Shown here piece after piece: positions 44,804 to 54,608 of a stretch of DNA of 64,000 nt. Origin of the DNA: an uncultured SAR86 cluster bacterium (GTDB lineage Bacteria > Pseudomonadota > Gammaproteobacteria > Magnimaribacterales > D2472); contig CAJIYN010000001.1 of assembly GCA_905181645.1 (NCBI GenBank), positions 124,001-188,000 on the forward strand, in the 5' to 3' direction. The notes under the pieces are model-generated. The model saw only the letters and a list, made by a program, of their open reading frames with translations, ran no database searches and had not been told where the DNA came from. A program made the position numbers and the translations under genes. Position 1 is the first letter of the stretch. The number at the start of each line of letters is the position of its first letter.

Positions 44804-45955
44804 GTGTACTGGGTTCTAGTAAAAGCTGGTGTTATTAGAAAGAAGATAAGAAGTCTTCTAACAATGCTATCTGTGGTTATAGCTTTTTTTCTATATGGTT
44901 TACTCCATTCAGCCGATCCATTATTTTCAGGAGCTGCTGGTGAAATTAATGCTGAACGAATGATCATAATGCCTAAGCACGACATGATGTTTGGCAGGCT
45001 ACCTCAGTCACATATCAATTACTTAGAATCTTTAGACGATGTTACCAATATTGCCTGGATAGATATGCTTTCAATGGATATCAATTCCATGACTGAAAAT
45101 ATTCCTATCTTTGCTATAAGTAAAGATTACTTCAAAGTTATGGATAGGTTCAAATCTTCGCCTGAAGCAAAGGCAGCATTCTTTGCAAACAGAAGAGGTG
45201 CCCTTGCAGGCAAAGCGGCCGCTGATATCAAAGGCTGGAAAGTTGGTGATCTTGTATCAATACCAACTTTTTCAAAAAAGAATGATGGATCAAATGTATG
45301 GGAATTTGTAATAGAAGGAATTTATACAACAAGCCCTGCTGCAGATGAACTTGGTATTATGGTTCGAAATGAATATGTTCAAGAAGCAAGGGTTGCTAAT
45401 AAAGGCACTATATCAATGATACTGTTTAATCTTGCGGATCCCTCAAAAGCAGATGAAGTAAGTAATATTATTGATAATAATTATAAGAACTCAGCATATG
45501 CAACCTTTACTGGAAACGAAATTACTTTATCTCAAAAAATGTTATCGGATATTGGAAATATTAAATTAATAATTACAGCTATTATTTCTGCTGTATTTTT
45601 TACATTACTACTAGTAACTGCAAATACCATGAGTCAATCTGTAAGAGAAAGAACTAGTGATTTAGCGATTTTGAAAAGTTTAGGCTATCAAGATAGACAG
45701 ATATTTATCTCAATACTTTTAGAAAGCAATTTTATTATTCTGTTAGGAGCATTATTTGGCCTGATATTAACACTCATAACAATTCCATTTATAGACCAAG
45801 CAAGTGGCGGTCTTACTGGTGGAATTATTCTCTTTGATTCTTATCAGGTTGTTAGAGGTATTTTAATTGGAGTTCTTATGGCCTCTCTTGCTGGAATCCT
45901 TCCTGCTTATCAAGCATACAAATTAAAAGTAGTAGATGCTTTGGCAAAGGGATAA
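44804..45955 (+). CDS. FtsX/MacB-type ABC permease (copy 1)
   Basis: N-terminal TM, MacB periplasmic core, 'ANTMSQSVRERTSDLAILKSLGYQDRQIFISILLES', 'ILPAYQAYKLKVVDALAKG'. Confidence 0.9.
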   Translation: MYWVLVKAGVIRKKIRSLLTMLSVVIAFFLYGLLHSADPLFSGAAGEINAERMIIMPKHDMMFGRLPQSHINYLESLDDVTNIAWIDMLSMDINSMTENIPIFAISKDYFKVMDRFKSSPEAKAAFFANRRGALAGKAAADIKGWKVGDLVSIPTFSKKNDGSNVWEFVIEGIYTTSPAADELGIMVRNEYVQEARVANKGTISMILFNLADPSKADEVSNIIDNNYKNSAYATFTGNEITLSQKMLSDIGNIKLIITAIISAVFFTLLLVTANTMSQSVRERTSDLAILKSLGYQDRQIFISILLESNFIILLGALFGLILTLITIPFIDQASGGLTGGIILFDSYQVVRGILIGVLMASLAGILPAYQAYKLKVVDALAKG

Positions 45956-45957
45956 TT

Positions 45958-47105
45958 ATGAAATATTGGATTATTATTGTAGACCGGCTTGGAACAGTAA
46001 GATTAATTCCTTATTTCCAGCTACCTATGATAATAGCTTTCTTATTATTTGCATTCGGGAACACATTATTCACTGCACTTTTAGGCTTTGTTTTCCTAGG
46101 AATTACGTCTATAGTATCGTCTAAATATTCAATTATTGATGTCATGCCTATTGCTTATTTGCAAAGGATAAAGGGTATTGAGGGTGTTGAAATTGTTGCT
46201 CACCAAGACTGGTTTGGCGGAACTTATATAGACAGGGCTAATTTTTTTCCAAAATGGCCAGTACCTCCCAAAGAATTCTTAGATATCTATGAAGAATATA
46301 AAATTAGCGATCAACACAAAGAAGCCTTTATTTCAACGAGAACAGGCATGATTGCAGGCCAGAAGATAGTAGATAGATTTAATTGGAAAGTTGGAGATAG
46401 GATCCCTATCATTGGGGACATATATTTTTTAGATGATGGAACAAACTTATGGGAATTTGATTTAGTTGGTATTTTTACTGATGTTGAAAATCCTGGAAAT
46501 GAAGATCAGGTATTTTTAAATTATCAATATTTTGATGAAGCAAGAGAAGAGGGATGGAGAGGAGTAGTTGGTAATTTTATAGTTAAATTAGCAGATAAAA
46601 ATGATGGTCCAAGAGTAGCAAAAGAAATTGATGCTATGTTTGCAAACTCAATGGATGAAACAAAGACATCAACAGAGAAAGCCTATCAACAAATGTTTGC
46701 AAGCCAAATTGGGATCATCAGGTTGTATTATGAATTCGCGATTGCAGCTGTGTTTTTTACACATATCTGCAATGTGTTACCATGAGTCAATCAATCAGAG
46801 AAAGAACCTCTGAACTTGCTGTCTTTAAGACTATAGGATTTTCTGATATGACAGTTATGACTTTAGTATTAGTTGAATCACTTGTTCTTTGTATTATTGG
46901 TGCTCTGTTGGGTCTTGGTATTACAGCGATTATGATGCCAGCTTTATCAGAAATGGTATCAGTATCTCTTGGAGAAATTTCTTTAGATGTATCAGTTATT
47001 CTATCAGGACTTGGTATAGCTATTATTACTGCATTTATTTCTGGTTTTCCTCCTGCCTTAGGGGCAATGAGGTTAAAGGTTGTTGATGCTCTTAAAAAGG
47101 ATTAA
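45958..47105 (+). CDS. FtsX/MacB-type ABC permease (copy 2; frameshift near 46775)
   Basis: 'MSQSIRERTSELAVFKTIGFSDMTVMTLVLVESLVL', 'FPPALGAMRLKVVDALKKD'; closely parallels copy 1. Confidence 0.9.
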
Positions 47106-47107
47106 TT

Positions 47108-48294
47108 ATGAAGTGGTTTAGACAAGTATTGGCGGTAACAAATATGAATTTGTTATCAATAACAATCTCAAATTAGAAATTATTTTTGAAAGATTTGGTT
47201 CGGTTGCGGTAATGGTATCTTTATTAGCTATGGCCAGTGGATTGCAATCAACTCCGTTGAGGCGAACTCGGAGATAGAAGCTAGAGCTATGATCTTAAGA
47301 TCAGGGTCCTCTTTTTAGAAGGAAGTGTAATTTCAATCGAAGAAGCAAATGTTATGGCCTACAGCTCCTCGTTGTAGAGCAATTACGACTTACTACGCCA
47401 ATGATTGCCTTTGCAGTCTGATACAGTCGTAGATCTTAACTGGAAAGGTGCCGTTGAGGGACTTCGGATCTTCCATTAAGAGGTGTGGATGCAATGAGTT
47501 TTGCTGTAAGACCTGAGACTAAAATTATTAAAGGAAGAAACTTTGAGGCAGGCAAAGCAGAAATTATAGTTGGAAGAGGAGCCTATGATCAATATGAAGG
47601 TGTTGATATTGGTGAAAAAGTAACATTTAGAAATGCCGCATGGACTGTGGTTGGAGTTTTTAGTACTGATGGAGATGTCCATGAATCTGAAGTCTGGGCT
47701 GATGTAAAAGTAGCTCAGTCTGCCTTCCAACGAGGAGCATCTGCATCAAATGCAATAGCAAGATTACAGTCAGTATCAAGTTTTGATGAATTTGCTATCT
47801 TTATAGAAAATGATCCAAGACTGGAAGTGAAAGTTGAAAATGAACTAGATTTTTATAAGAATCAAGCATCTGGGGTCTCTGGAATAATTAATAGCTTTGG
47901 GTATTTAGTGGCTATTATTATGGCTATTGGTTCCATCTTTGCAGCTTTAAATTCTATGTATAGTGCTGTATCCACAAGGTTAGTTGAAATTGGTACCCTG
48001 CGAGCTGTTGGATTCATGGGTAGCTCTATACTAGCGGCCTTGATGATTGAATCTATGGTTCTAGCTCTTTCTGGCGGATTGCTTGGGGCAGGATTACTTT
48101 TGTGATGAAGCAATACACAGTCTCAACACTTGCCTTGTTGGACAGCTAGCCAAACATCCTTTGATTTTGCAGTAACTGGTGAAATTATAATGCAGGGTCT
48201 TATTCTTGCTCTAGTAGTTGGATTTATTGGAGGTTTTTTACCTGCTCTCAATGCAGCTAGACAAAATATTACTGATGCTTTGAGATCTTTATAA
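47108..48294 (+). CDS. FtsX/MacB-type ABC permease (copy 3; heavily frameshifted in first 380 bp)
   Basis: 'AVMVSLLAMASGLQST', 'GVDAMSFAVRPETKIIKGRNFEAGKAEIIVGRGAYDQYEGVDIGEKVTF', 'MYSAVSTRLVEIGTLRAVGFMGSSILAALMIESMVLALSGG'. Confidence 0.85.
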
Positions 48295-48302
48295 GAAATT
48301 TT

Positions 48303-48527
48303 TTAAAATTTACCTCTTTGGAATCTCATACGAATTGAATATACCCTTAAGAGGGCAACAAAAGTAAGGATTGCTTGGGTAAAGAGTGAGATAGTCACCG
48401 TGTTAGTCCAGGACCACTGATCAATAGTTAACCATAATAAGAATGTTTGAAGTGGGAAGTTAATAATACAACCCATCATTACAATTATTATTGCTTCTCT
48501 AAAAGCAGTCTTTTCAGTTTTATTCAT
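48303..48527 (-). CDS. Small two-TM membrane protein (DUF7220-like?)
   Basis: 74 aa, 'EAIIIVMMGCIINFPLQTFLLWLTI...TISLFTQAILTFVALLRVYSIRMRF'. Family assignment is from memory only. Confidence 0.5.
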   Translation of the reverse strand: MNKTEKTAFREAIIIVMMGCIINFPLQTFLLWLTIDQWSWTNTVTISLFTQAILTFVALLRVYSIRMRFQRGKF

Positions 48528-48542
48528 TTGTTTGTCCCTTTT

Positions 48543-48866
48543 TTATATCTTTACTGCCGTTCCATAAGCAACAACTTCAGATGCGCCTTTTGTAATTGTT
48601 GAGGTTTGAAACCTAAAAGCAATAATCGCATTAGCACCTTTTGATTTTGCATCTTCTATCATTCGATCATAAGCATCATCTCTAGCTCTTTGCAGGAGTC
48701 TTGAATATCCTACTAACTCTCCTCCCACTAAACTTTTAAGTGAAGCAAATATATCACTTCCAGCATTTCTAGATTTAACAATGCTGCCTGCAACTATTCC
48801 TAAGTATTCTTTAATAGGCCTGCCATCGATGTGATTTGAGGAGACAATCATAATATCTTGATCCAT
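48543..48866 (-). CDS. YbjQ/UPF0145 family protein
   Basis: 'MIVSSNHIDGRPIKEYLGIVAGSIVKSRNAGSDIFASLKSLVGGELVGYSRLLQRARDDAYDRMIEDAKSKGANAIIAFRFQTS'. Confidence 0.93.
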   Translation of the reverse strand: MDQDIMIVSSNHIDGRPIKEYLGIVAGSIVKSRNAGSDIFASLKSLVGGELVGYSRLLQRARDDAYDRMIEDAKSKGANAIIAFRFQTSTITKGASEVVAYGTAVKI

Positions 48867-48906
48867 AATATTTCTCTTTTAGTTATAGCAATATATTATA
48901 TAAATT

Positions 48907-49231
48907 ATGAAAGAATTAATAGAAGCAAAATTCTCAATTGGGGATGTTATCAAGCATAAATTTCTTGATTTTCGAAGAGAGTTAGAATACGAAAAAAACA
49001 ATACTGATGAATGGTATTCGGCTATTCCTGAAAAAATAAGACCGATAAAAGAGCAGCCTTTTTATCATCTGTATGGCTGAAAATAAAGATATCTTTTATA
49101 TAGCTTATGTATCTGAACAGAATCTTGTATTAGAAAATCTTAATAAGCCAGCTAACCATCCTAATGTTTCAAGTATTTTCTCTCATTTTGAAAGTGGAAG
49201 TCATGTGCCTGCTTCTAGAGCAAGGAATTAA
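48907..49231 (+). CDS. HspQ/YccV-like hemimethylated-DNA-binding domain protein (one frameshift near 49070)
   Basis: MKELIEAKFSIGDVIKHKFLDFRRELEYEKNNTDEWYSAIPEKIRPIKEQPFYHLY / AENKDIFYIAYVSEQNLVLENLNKPANHPNVSSIF; HspQ 'KF.IGd.I.H...dfrg', 'P.YH...e......YV.e.nL'. Confidence 0.8.
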
Positions 49232-50442
49232 ATTTCAATATCAAAGTGAGCTATCTGCACTGCTGCAGAAAATACTTCAATTGCTTTTTGTAGCTTATCT
49301 GCTTCAACAAAAGTTGGAGCAAGCCTAATAACACTATCATTAGGATCTATTCCATGAGGAAATGTTGCGCCTGCAGGCGTTATTAGGACTCCAGCGCTTT
49401 TACATATATCTATAATCTTTGCAGCTATGGGTTTTACTGTTTTATAAGTTATGAAATAACCGCCAGTTGGACTTGAGAAAGTTCCACATTCATGAGGAAT
49501 TGTTTTTAGAATAGAGGTAGTTAATTCAAATTTTGGTTCAATAATAGCTGCATGCTTTTGCATATGTATAATTATATTTGCTTTGTTTTTAAAGAATGTT
49601 ACATGTCGAGATTGATTAACTTTGTCAGGACAAATAATCATTGAGCCTCTTATTCTTTTAAGTAAAGAAAAGGTGCCCTCGCCTCCTGCAAAGAAAGCCA
49701 GGCCGCCGCCGCCAAAGGTAACTTTAGAAAAAGATGTAAGAATTGCTGTCTGATTAAGAACTTTAGCTTGCTCTGCTAACAACCAAATTGGTGTCTGACT
49801 TGGGGCATTAGATAAATCATGAATTAGGTAAGCATGGTCAAATAAAAAAACTAAATCTTTAGAATATTTTTTACAAAACTCAAATATTTTAAGAATATTA
49901 TCATCTGAATAGATGTCGCCAGATGGATTTGAGTGTCTTGGAACGCTAATAAGGCCAACAATGTCTGAATGCTCAGCTAAGGTTGTTTGTAAGATATTGG
50001 TATCTAATCCATCACTCGTTAAAGGTACTGGTAACATTTCAATACCAAGCTCATCTAGCATCCTAAAATGTCTGTCAAAACCAGGGGTTGGGCAAATAAA
50101 TTTAGGATTTTTTATATCTTTCCATGGTTTTCCATTTAAACCAAAAAGATGATTAGCAAGCAATAATTGGTAACTTAATAATAAGCTGGATTGCTCAGCG
50201 GCAATTGTATTTTCAATTGGGCTATCTAGTAATTCTGACCCCAATTCTCGTGCTTGATAAATACCAAGTGGTTCTCCGTAATTCCTTATATCTGTTCCAT
50301 CTTCTGTTAATGGCTCTACAGCTATACTTAAGAGCTCATTTGATAAATCTAATTGAGATGGGCTGGGCTTGCCTCGTGTTAAATCTATAGATAACTTTTC
50401 GTCTAATAGAGATTTAAATTGTTGAGCTATTGATTCAGGCAT
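49228..50442 (-). CDS. Class I/II aminotransferase (PF12897-like alanine/aspartate aminotransferase)
   Basis: 'IDLTRGKPSPSQLDLSNELL', 'ICPTPGFDRHFRMLDELGIEMLPVPLTSDGLD', 'TSFSKVTFGGGGLAFFAGG', 'VLITPAGATFPHGIDPNDSVIRLAPTF'. Confidence 0.88.
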   Translation of the reverse strand: MPESIAQQFKSLLDEKLSIDLTRGKPSPSQLDLSNELLSIAVEPLTEDGTDIRNYGEPLGIYQARELGSELLDSPIENTIAAEQSSLLLSYQLLLANHLFGLNGKPWKDIKNPKFICPTPGFDRHFRMLDELGIEMLPVPLTSDGLDTNILQTTLAEHSDIVGLISVPRHSNPSGDIYSDDNILKIFEFCKKYSKDLVFLFDHAYLIHDLSNAPSQTPIWLLAEQAKVLNQTAILTSFSKVTFGGGGLAFFAGGEGTFSLLKRIRGSMIICPDKVNQSRHVTFFKNKANIIIHMQKHAAIIEPKFELTTSILKTIPHECGTFSSPTGGYFITYKTVKPIAAKIIDICKSAGVLITPAGATFPHGIDPNDSVIRLAPTFVEADKLQKAIEVFSAAVQIAHFDIEI

Positions 50443-50477
50443 AGTATGAGATATATTTTAATGGAATAATGTAACTA

Positions 50478-51582
50478 ATGGTTGAACAAAATATAATTTT
50501 AGGACTTTTAATTATATTTGGCTTGGCAATAATCTTATTTGTCTTGGTAAATATGAGAAAAAATAACGCAAAATTAATAGAGATGAGCTTTGTTAATATT
50601 GCTAACAAAGTAAGTAGATCATAGTTGGCGCCCCTTCAGAAGAATTTAAAAGATCTTAATCTTACATTGGAGCCTTTTAAAGAACAGATAAAAGATCTAA
50701 AAGAGCAAATCCAAAACCAACAAAAAGAACAATCAGCTGCAAAAGAAAGCTTTAAGCTTCAAGTAGATCAACTTCTAAAAGCAACAGACAGTATGAATGA
50801 TAATACTGAAAATCTTACCAAGGCACTCAGGGGAGACTCAAAGGCTCAGGGTTTATGGGGTGAACAAATACTTGAAAGAACACTTGAAGAGTCTGGATTA
50901 GAAAAAGGATTAAACTATGAATTGCAGAAAGGCTATAGAGCGTCAGATGGATCTCTAAAAATACCAGATGCAGTAATATATCTGCCTGGTGAAAGAAATA
51001 TTGTTATCGACTCAAAAGTCTCACTAACTGCCTATGAGAAATTTATTAAAGAGGATGATCCCAAGACAAAAGAGATATATTTAAAAGATCATATAACCTC
51101 ATTAAAGAAAAATATGAAGGCGCTAAAGGAGCAAGATTATCATGCTCTCCCAGAAATAAATTCACCAGATTATGTCCTTATGTTTGTACCTATAGAATCA
51201 GCACTTTCCTTGGCACTTACAAATGATTGGGATTTACAGAAATATGCTAATGACAATCGAATGGCTTTTGTAACTCCAACAAATTTAATTGCTATTTTAA
51301 GAATAGCTGAAAACTTATGGAGACTAGATAAACATAATAAGCATGCTGATTTGATTGCAGAGCGAGCAGGTCATTTAATAGATAAATTCTCAGGACTAAC
51401 TGAGGATTTAGAAGGATGTTGGTCGCCATTTAAAGAGTGTTGAGAAATCTTTCCTGGGTGCGCAGAATAAATTATATGAAGGACAAGGTAATTTATTTAA
51501 TCAAATGAAAGATCTTGAGAAATTAGGTGCAAAGAATAAAAAAAATCTTAAGCAGCCTAAAAAAAATCTTTTAGAAGAATAG
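50478..51582 (+). CDS. rmuC: DNA recombination protein RmuC homologue (in-frame TAG at 50622 and a frameshift near 51415)
   Basis: Coiled coil then 'GDSKAQGLWGEQILERTLEESGLEKGLNYELQ', 'IPDAVIYLPGERNIVIDSKVSLTAYEKFI', 'SPDYVLMFVPIESALSLAL', 'VTPTNLIAILRIAENLWR'. Confidence 0.93.
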
Positions 51583-51583
51583 A

Positions 51584-53126
51584 ATGCAGCATTTAAAAAT
51601 ATGGAAATATCTTTCAGCTCCCTGGGTAGGATTTTCGATAGTTTTTTTTATAGCCTTCTTGGGTTTAGCATTCCTTCAAGATGTATCTGAATCCTTTCTC
51701 ACATCAGCTCTTATATCAAAATTATTGATTAATACCTGAATCCTATAGTAAATATTAGGTTATGATTTGTATTTACAGTGGAAATAGGGCTAATATAATC
51801 TAGTCTCTATAAATTTCCTTGTCATCATTTTTTTAGCTGGTCACTAAGTCTGCCACTTGCTTTCCCCGCATATATTTATGCATTTATTTTTGTTGGCGGT
51901 CTTGAATACTCTGGTCCTTTAGCAACATGGTTAAGAGAAATTGGGATCATTATGCCCTCGGTAAGGAATATTCTTGGGGCATCATTAATAATGTCATTGG
52001 CTCTGTATCCTTATATTTTTCTTTTAATGAAAGCTCAAATTAAGCATTTAGGTGTCCCGTTATTTAAAGCAGCAAAAACTCTAGGAAAATCAGATCTAAC
52101 TGTTATAAAAACAGTTCTATTACCAGCCCTGAAGCCCGCTATTATTGCTGGAATGATTCTAGCTATGCTGGAAACCCTTGCAGATTTTGGAGGAGTTTCA
52201 ACACTTAGAATTGAAACTTTTACTGTAGCAATCTATAACGCATGGTTTGGATATCAAGATTATTTCAGCGGAGCTCGATTAGCAGGTATTTTATTTACAT
52301 TTGTAGTCCTTCTGCTTTTATTAAGCAGAAAATTAACAGACTCCAAAAAAGTTGGATCTATTTCTAATGACTCTTTTGATAAGATCTCTTTAAATAAAAC
52401 ACTAGGTATTATCAGTACATCAGCATGCTCTTTATTATTTCTAGTTGCCTTCGGTCTTCCGCTTATTCAATTAATAATATGGAGTGATTTAAAAGAAGTT
52501 TTCTTATCTAGCTCAAATATTACACTTTTTATAAACTCTGGATTTCTTGGATTTATAACAGCCTTACTTATTATAATTACCGCATTGGTTTTAGGAATCC
52601 TTATGCAGGTTCTAATAAAATGAAAAGTATTTTTACGGCTGCAACTATAGGATATGCATTACCTGGATCAGTTATTGCTGTTGGCCTTCTAATTGTTATC
52701 AATGAACTGTTTGGGGTCTCTATTACTTCCATGGGAATTTTTGGTTTAGTGCTGTGTCTGTCTATAAGATTTATGACTCCAGCTTTTCAGTACTTAATTT
52801 CAGCTTTAGAAAATATACCTGAATCTAGTAAACAGGCTCTATCTACCCTTCCTGTGAACTCACTAAAAGCATTTACCTCGTTATATCTTCCATCAATGAG
52901 GCCTGCATTATTGGTAGCATTTCTAGTTGTATTTATTGAAGTAGTAAAAGAGCAACCTGCTACTTTAATTTTAAGGCCTGTAGGCTTTGAAACGCTTTCA
53001 TCAAAAATTTATAACTTTACAAGTGAGGGCCAATGGGAATTAGCGGCGAATCCAAGCCTTCTATTGGTTATGCTGAGCTTTATATTAGTTTACTTTTTAA
53101 ATAAGAGACTTGATAAGAATGAATAA
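51584..53126 (+). CDS. Iron(III)-type ABC transporter permease (FbpB/ThiP-like), N-terminal third badly frameshifted and an additional frameshift near 52620
   Basis: '[31 protein letters not shown]', '[57 protein letters not shown]', '[14 protein letters not shown]'. Confidence 0.88.
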
Positions 53127-54181
53127 AACTACACTATATGACATGCACATCAAGCTTGGTGCAAAGATGGTAGATTTTGGTGGCTGGAGTATGCCTATCA
53201 ATTACGGCTCTCAGATTAATGAACATAAAATTGTAAGATCTGATGTTGGAATATTTGATGTATCTCATATGTCTATATTTGACTTAGATGGTTCAGAACA
53301 AGAAAAATTTCTTAAATATCTTCTGCCAAATGATGTGAGTAAAATTAAGAACTCCGGAAGGGCTTTATATAGTCCTCTTTTAAATAAAGATGGTGGGGTA
53401 CTTAGATGACTTGATTGTCTATAATCTAGGAGATCATTACAGAATAATCTCAAATTGTGCTACCTGCTCTCAGAACCATGGTTGGTTTACTAAGCAATCT
53501 GATAATTATGATGTGAATATAGAATTTATGAATAATTTTTCAATTATTGCTGTTCAGGGGCCCAATTCGGGCAATATTTTAAAGAGTATTGATATGAATG
53601 GTCTTGATGAGATGAATGATTTTGACGTCACAAATGTTAATTCAATGATGGTAGCTAAAACTGGGTACACAGGCGAAGAAGGATTTGAGATAGTAATTGA
53701 TAATGCTAACGTAAAATCTCTATGGGCTAACCTTATTGATGCAGGAGCAGTGCCTATAGGACTTGGGGCTAGAGATACTCTTAGACTAGAAGCTGGATTA
53801 AATCTATATGGCACTGATATGGATAAAAAGAATAATCCATATGAATCAAATCTTGCATGGACAATAGATCTAAATGATGAAAATAGAGATTTCATTGGAA
53901 AATCTGCTCTTTTGGCAATTAATATAGATACAAGCAAAGAATTAAAGGGAATTATTTTAAGGGACAAAGGAATTTTAAGATCACATCAAGTAATTGACCA
54001 TAAGGCTGGTAGTGGTGAAATATTAAGTGGTACTTATTCTCCTTCTTTTGGTTTTAGTATTGCATTTGCAAGATTAGATAAAGGCCACGAAGGGGAAGGA
54101 AAAGTTAAAATAAGAAATACTGAATTTAAAGTTGAAATAGTGTCGCCACCATTTATGAGAAAAGGTAAAATGCTCATATGA
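53119..54181 (+). CDS. gcvT: Glycine cleavage system T protein (frameshift near 53400)
   Basis: '[49 protein letters not shown]', '[14 protein letters not shown]', '[21 protein letters not shown]'. Confidence 0.96.
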
Positions 54182-54564
54182 ATGAAATTCCTGGCGACCT
54201 TAAGTTTAGACCATCACATGAATGGGTAAGAATCGAACAAGATGGAACCGTAACGGTAGGTATTTCTGATCATGCTCAGGATCTACTGGGTGATATTGTA
54301 TTTGTAGAGCTTCCTGACATAGGTGCTCAAATGAATGCAGAAGATGAAGTAGCAATTGTTGAATCAGTTAAGGCCGCTTCAGATGTTTATTCTCCTGTCT
54401 CTGGAAAAATAATTGAAGTAAATGAACTGCTTTTAGATAATCCTGAGACAATTAATGAATCTCCATACTCCGATGGGTGGTTTTATAAAATACAACCCGA
54501 TAATTTAGATGAGATTAACGAATTACTTTCCCCTCAAGAATACGGCGAAGTCTGCGAAGAATAA
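54178..54564 (+). CDS. gcvH: Glycine cleavage system H protein
   Basis: '[41 protein letters not shown]', '[22 protein letters not shown]'. Confidence 0.97.
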   Translation: MNEIPGDLKFRPSHEWVRIEQDGTVTVGISDHAQDLLGDIVFVELPDIGAQMNAEDEVAIVESVKAASDVYSPVSGKIIEVNELLLDNPETINESPYSDGWFYKIQPDNLDEINELLSPQEYGEVCEE

Positions 54565-54608
54565 TATGCCTAAACCTCAAACCGCATTTACTTTAATCGG
54601 TTTTTATA

